Shown here: positions 40,152 to 43,265 of the stretch, one piece after another | Layout of the letters: every line of letters starts with the position of its first letter | Numbering within the stretch: the stretch's first letter is position 1 | Assembly (NCBI GenBank): GCA_020352645.1 | Contig: CP070683.1 | Location: 1,029,417 to 1,072,681, forward strand | Reading direction: 5' to 3' | Source of the DNA: Candidatus Bathyarchaeota archaeon | Lineage (GTDB): Archaea > Thermoproteota > Bathyarchaeia > Bathyarchaeales > SOJC01 | Length of the DNA: 43,265 nt | The notes under the pieces: model-generated | Told to the model about the DNA's origin: nothing | The model's input: only the letters and a program-made list of their open reading frames with translations | Database searches by the model: none | Position numbers and translations under genes: made by a program

Positions 40152-41414
40152 CTAGATCTTAAACCTGAGATTAGCTGCAACTCCGCCGAATGCTTTTTGC
40201 AGCATCTCTCCTTCTTCGATCTCATTAGATATTATCTCCACGTCCGCATTTGCTTGTTCAGCAAGCTCAGCCAAATCCTCCACAATGTCTCTCGTGTCTT
40301 TCGTTGTGAGCGAGGGAGACTTGCATTTGGGACAAGGGTTACCTGCCAGACTTTGCTGAAAACTCTCCGTCTCTTGAGTTTTCATTGTCTCTGTCTTTTC
40401 GTAGCCACATGCTGTGCATTCCGTGGTCACTCTAGCTAGATCCAACGCGTCAGAAAGTAACAAGGTTTTGACAGCTCCCATATTCAGGGCATGCCTAACT
40501 TCAGCTTCGCCGTATGTAGCCAACCCTGTGTCATGTCCAATTTCATATAGAAAATCTTGCATTAGCTTCTTTTCCTCAACAAGACGAACTTGCCTCATAA
40601 TCCCTGGTGCTTTCTCCACAACCTCTTTTACTCCTTGTTCACCTGTGTAGGCTGTGTCAATTGTTGAAATGATCTTGGGTTTCAACTGGTAATGAAGATA
40701 ATCTCCCTTCTGAAAGTCATACTTTATAGGACCGGGACCTGCGATTATGATGCCCTTCAGATTCTCTACATCTAGGAAGATTTCAGTGGCGTACTCACCC
40801 ACGCGGTTGAAGAATTCAAGCAATTTAGCTTCTCTCTGTCGTTCAAAACGCCGTGCAGATTGTCCTCCTGCACGCATCTTTCCCGGAACACCGGACGTAA
40901 TCTCTCTAAGGATCTTCAAGCGTCTACCCTGTAAAGTCGCAAAAGTGGCCTCACTTGAGTCAGCTAGCAAGATTCCATAAGTATCTTTTTCCTTCAGCAT
41001 TTCCTGCAAGTATTCGGTGTGAAACCTTGAGTCGCAGCGATAGAGATTTATCGTAATTGCCTCGGGAGGGATGAGCACATAGGTTTCGTTTCTCTCGCTG
41101 CCAGGGCCGTTTTGGGGAATGGAACCACTGAATATAACAAGTCCTGTCTTCGGAACTTTCTTGAATAATTTCAGTCTTTGCTGAACCTTAGTAATGGCGT
41201 CCTGAACATTGCTTCTGGTTGCATCAGATTTTATGTTTGCAGCTGTGCCATGTTCTTGTCTTAGAGTGTTGAGAACCTCGCTGATTTGCTTTCCTGGTGG
41301 CACATATAGTGTGACGAGTTCAGTTCCACGGCCTTCCTTTCGAGCTAGCATGTCAAGTGTCTTTTTCAATCGGAATCTTTCGAGGGACGTTCTTCGCCTT
41401 TTAGCTTTGCTCAA
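40152..41414 (-). CDS. prf1: Peptide chain release factor aRF1
   Basis: 420 aa, archaeal eRF1. It recognises all three stop codons and triggers peptide release. The stop-codon NIKS motif is at residues 60-63 and the GGQ motif at 183-185 (GKMRAGGQSARR). A C-terminal minidomain has CTACGYEK and CPKCKS, a zinc-finger-like pair seen in many archaeal aRF1 proteins. TTG 41414 is the start; 231 nt upstream to the next gene carry no other ORF of note. It converges with gatE. Confidence 0.96.
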   Translation of the reverse strand: MSKAKRRRTSLERFRLKKTLDMLARKEGRGTELVTLYVPPGKQISEVLNTLRQEHGTAANIKSDATRSNVQDAITKVQQRLKLFKKVPKTGLVIFSGSIPQNGPGSERNETYVLIPPEAITINLYRCDSRFHTEYLQEMLKEKDTYGILLADSSEATFATLQGRRLKILREITSGVPGKMRAGGQSARRFERQREAKLLEFFNRVGEYATEIFLDVENLKGIIIAGPGPIKYDFQKGDYLHYQLKPKIISTIDTAYTGEQGVKEVVEKAPGIMRQVRLVEEKKLMQDFLYEIGHDTGLATYGEAEVRHALNMGAVKTLLLSDALDLARVTTECTACGYEKTETMKTQETESFQQSLAGNPCPKCKSPSLTTKDTRDIVEDLAELAEQANADVEIISNEIEEGEMLQKAFGGVAANLRFKI

Positions 41415-41645
41415 CCGTGGGTCACATGTGGTATGGCTACATGCTGCGTCTCACAGATAAGAGTTGTTATGTGTAAAGGCGTTCTGCGCCTTGATGCGCA
41501 TACACATTGACTTTGGCAGATCTAGGAGAGAAAGAGAGGGATTTGTGACCTAGATTCCTGGTTCAAACGCTACTGTTAATAGCGTGTAGCATCACTCTCT
41601 CACATCTGCATGATATGGTGAAGTCCAACGAATATTTACGAGATT

Positions 41646-42458
41646 GTGTTGCTTCCGATATTTAGCCTCCTAGTTGGAGTAGTTGCAGCAATGCTGGGTA
41701 TTGGCGGAGGGGTCTTTGTCGTGCCTGCTCTGCAATTGACTCCTTTGAGCTTGGAGTTTTCTCATCAAATGGCAGCTGGAACAAGCCTCGCAATGATTGT
41801 CTTCAAAGCGCTATCATCCACAAGCGGCTACGCAAGACAAAAACGAATAGACTATCGTATGGGCGTGCTTATAGCCACAATTACAGTGCCAGGTGCATTC
41901 CTCGGTGCATATTTGACAGAGATTATCGCAGAGGAATTCCTCAGATTGATCTTCGCCTTCTTCCTACTTTATGTTGCTTCACGAATGATCTCTAATGACG
42001 CCTTTAGCGGTCTCAAACTCTTCAGAAGGTCCAAAGATGGTTGGATCCGCAAACTTACCGATTCAGACGGTGAAGTCTTTGAATACATCTCAGATGTCAA
42101 GCTAGGCCTACCTTTGAGCTTCTTTGCCGGCGTCTCGTCAGGCTTGCTTGGAATCGGGGGAGGTGCTCTCATGGTACCGATACTCCATTTCACACTATCA
42201 TTTCCCATGCATCTCGCAGTCGCCACCTCAGTGTTCATCATGGTCTTTACCTCAATCGCTGGAGTGACCACGCATCTGTTTCTAGGAAATGTGCAGCTTG
42301 GCTATGCCCTAATTCTAGCCATTGGCGTCATGGTTGGAGCACAGATTGGAGCAAATCTCGCCAAACGCGCATCGAGCATCACTCTCCAAAGAATATTCGG
42401 CTTCGTCTTAGTGTTCGTCAGTGCACGGATGATTTTGAAGTTTCTAGGTTTTGCATAA
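41646..42458 (+). CDS. TSUP (TauE/SafE) family membrane transporter
   Basis: 270 aa with about eight transmembrane helices in two repeats. Each repeat carries the family motif, AAMLGIGGGVFVVPAL near residues 14-29 and SGLLGIGGGALMVPIL near 162-177. A cytoplasmic loop with many charged residues lies between (about 115-150). Members move sulfite, sulfonates, sulfoacetate or other small anions across the membrane. The ion here cannot be named. GTG 41646 is the first start in frame after a stop at 41619. No ribosome-binding site is obvious; TTG 41649 is equally possible. Confidence 0.85.
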   Translation: MLLPIFSLLVGVVAAMLGIGGGVFVVPALQLTPLSLEFSHQMAAGTSLAMIVFKALSSTSGYARQKRIDYRMGVLIATITVPGAFLGAYLTEIIAEEFLRLIFAFFLLYVASRMISNDAFSGLKLFRRSKDGWIRKLTDSDGEVFEYISDVKLGLPLSFFAGVSSGLLGIGGGALMVPILHFTLSFPMHLAVATSVFIMVFTSIAGVTTHLFLGNVQLGYALILAIGVMVGAQIGANLAKRASSITLQRIFGFVLVFVSARMILKFLGFA

Positions 42459-42485
42459 AGCACATTTTTATTATTCTAGCTCTAG

Positions 42486-42938
42486 TTGATTCTGAAGGTT
42501 ACCAAATTGCAGAAAGAATCGGGACCGCACTTGACAGTATACTCTGATGGAGCATCAAGAGGAAATCCAGGGCCCGCAGCCATCGCTGGAGAGATTTCGA
42601 GCGAGAATGGGGCTCTGCTTAAGGCCTTTTCACGGTTCTTGGGAAAGCGAACAAACAACGAGGCAGAGTATGAAGCATTAATCGCTGCCTTAGAGATAGC
42701 GAGGCATCTTACTGATGATCAAGTGGATTGCTTCTTGGATAGTGAGCTTGTTGTTAAGCAACTTAATGGAGAATATCGGGTTAGAAATCCTCGATTACGG
42801 AGGCTATGGGAAAAGACTTGCGAGCTTTGCAAGAGTTTTTCCAGCGTGAGTTTTAACCACGCTCTGAGAAGAAACGAGCACATCGATCGAGTGGATAGTC
42901 AAGCAAACAGTGTTCTGGACAAGGTGCTAGGACAATAG
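42486..42938 (+). CDS. rnhA: Ribonuclease HI
   Basis: 150 aa, cuts RNA in RNA-DNA hybrids. The catalytic acidic residues are Asp21 (VYSDGASRGNPGP), Glu59 (NNEAEYEAL), Asp85 (FLDSELVV) and Asp134 or Asp137 in NEHIDRVDSQAN. Its short, archaeal/Sulfolobus-type form lacks the basic handle of the E. coli enzyme. The start is probably TTG 42486. It follows the TSUP gene by 27 nt, with an intervening T-rich stretch TTTTTATTATT. Confidence 0.92.
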   Translation: MILKVTKLQKESGPHLTVYSDGASRGNPGPAAIAGEISSENGALLKAFSRFLGKRTNNEAEYEALIAALEIARHLTDDQVDCFLDSELVVKQLNGEYRVRNPRLRRLWEKTCELCKSFSSVSFNHALRRNEHIDRVDSQANSVLDKVLGQ

Positions 42939-42991
42939 TCTTGAGCAAAGCTAATGAAGCATACCTCGTAATTTACATCTAATGAATCAGA

Positions 42992-43265
42992 ATGACTAGT
43001 GACCTGTCCTCCCAGCTGCAGAGGTTTTTCTTCGCGATTGCTTTGGCGATAAGCGTGTTCATTATTTTCACATATCTGCTCTCTATGGCATTTGGAATAT
43101 TGGTATTCTTCTCAACGAGTGAGGGACTTGAATTTAGCAAAGCCTCCTCAGTATCCCTCATTTTGGATGTGAGCATCACGATAAACGGTGGATTGCTTTT
43201 TTTGCTGCTGTGGTGGGGCTTTGCAATGTGCTTAGCGGCAGCTTCCAAATACAGGCAAAGTGCTA
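42992..43265 (+). CDS. Membrane protein, N-terminal part (cut by window end)
   Basis: ATG 42992 opens a frame that stays open to the window edge (91 codons). The first helix is about residues 12-37 (FFFAIALAISVFIIFTYLL). A second hydrophobic segment is about 66-83 (GGLLFLLLWWGFAMCLAAA), followed by SKYRQSA. I do not recognise the family from this fragment. A TAATTTACA box around 42969-42977, about 20 nt before the ATG, fits a leaderless transcript. The longer open frame on the opposite strand at 42979-43248 looks like a shadow, because it lacks hydrophobic or domain order. Confidence 0.55.
   Translation, partial: MTSDLSSQLQRFFFAIALAISVFIIFTYLLSMAFGILVFFSTSEGLEFSKASSVSLILDVSITINGGLLFLLLWWGFAMCLAAASKYRQSA

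Noticed and set aside
41540-41600. GGTTCAAAC sequence resembling a tRNA T-loop
   Set aside because: No acceptor, D or anticodon stem can be built around it.
1-43265. CRISPR arrays, insertion sequences, integrases or phage genes
   Set aside because: No spaced direct repeats, transposase motifs or attachment-site duplications were found; the window reads as stable chromosome.

Overview
The window is archaeal chromosome. It carries archaeal or eukaryotic-type information-processing genes: ribosomal proteins L3, L4, L23 and S30e, release factor aRF1, GatDE, Elp3, an archaeal glycyl-tRNA synthetase, a tRNA-splicing endonuclease, a presenilin-type protease and a PAC2 protein. It also has an archaeal-type RNase P RNA, and TATA-like boxes sit about 25 nt upstream of many starts. 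S30e and Elp3 together with a large Hdr/MvhD/FrhB redox locus, and no sign of a halophile or Euryarchaeal methanogen cluster, suggest a TACK archaeon, most likely an anaerobic Bathyarchaeia-like lineage. That placement is inference from gene content and was not tested by phylogeny.

Layout. Positions 1-4.6 kb hold a partial RNase P RNA, an ABC-2 exporter, a one-iron superoxide reductase, glutamine synthetase and a small membrane protein. Positions 4.7-8.6 kb hold a PAC2 protein, an intron-containing initiator tRNA-Met, a GNAT acetyltransferase, and pgk and gap; the GAPDH is of the bacterial type. Positions 8.8-24.1 kb form one redox locus. hdrC-hdrB are on the plus strand. A disulfide-oxidoreductase gene and a GcvH-like lipoyl protein gene follow on the minus strand. 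Then comes a tightly packed nine-gene plus-strand operon, frhB-like / hdrA / hdrA / mvhD / fused hdrA-hdrA / mvhD / FlxC-like / FlxB-like / FlxA-like. A second gcvH on the minus strand closes the locus. Positions 24.2-28.1 kb hold L23, L4, L3, a presenilin-like protease and a SPOUT-family protein (minus strand). Positions 28.2-33.6 kb hold PGI/PMI, GlyS, a DUF47/PhoU-like protein, EndA, a DUF362 protein and S30e. Positions 33.7-43.3 kb hold a metal-dependent amidohydrolase, elp3, gatD, gatE, aRF1 (minus), a TSUP transporter, RNase HI and the start of a membrane protein.

The redox locus is the most interesting part. Its parts amount to a flavin-based electron-bifurcating machine. There are two HdrA/MvhD modules: one made of two separate HdrA-like proteins, the other of the same two HdrA types fused into one chain of about 1013 residues. 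There are two possible input modules: an FrhB-like flavoprotein, and an NAD(P)H-type FlxA/B pair. HdrCB completes the canonical CoM/CoB-type disulfide site. Two GcvH-type lipoyl carrier proteins with intact lipoyl-lysine contexts flank the set, without the other glycine cleavage genes. One of them lies behind a CoA-disulfide-reductase-like flavoprotein. I infer that a protein-bound lipoyl group may be a redox partner of this Hdr system, by analogy with the bacterial sHdr/LbpA pathway.
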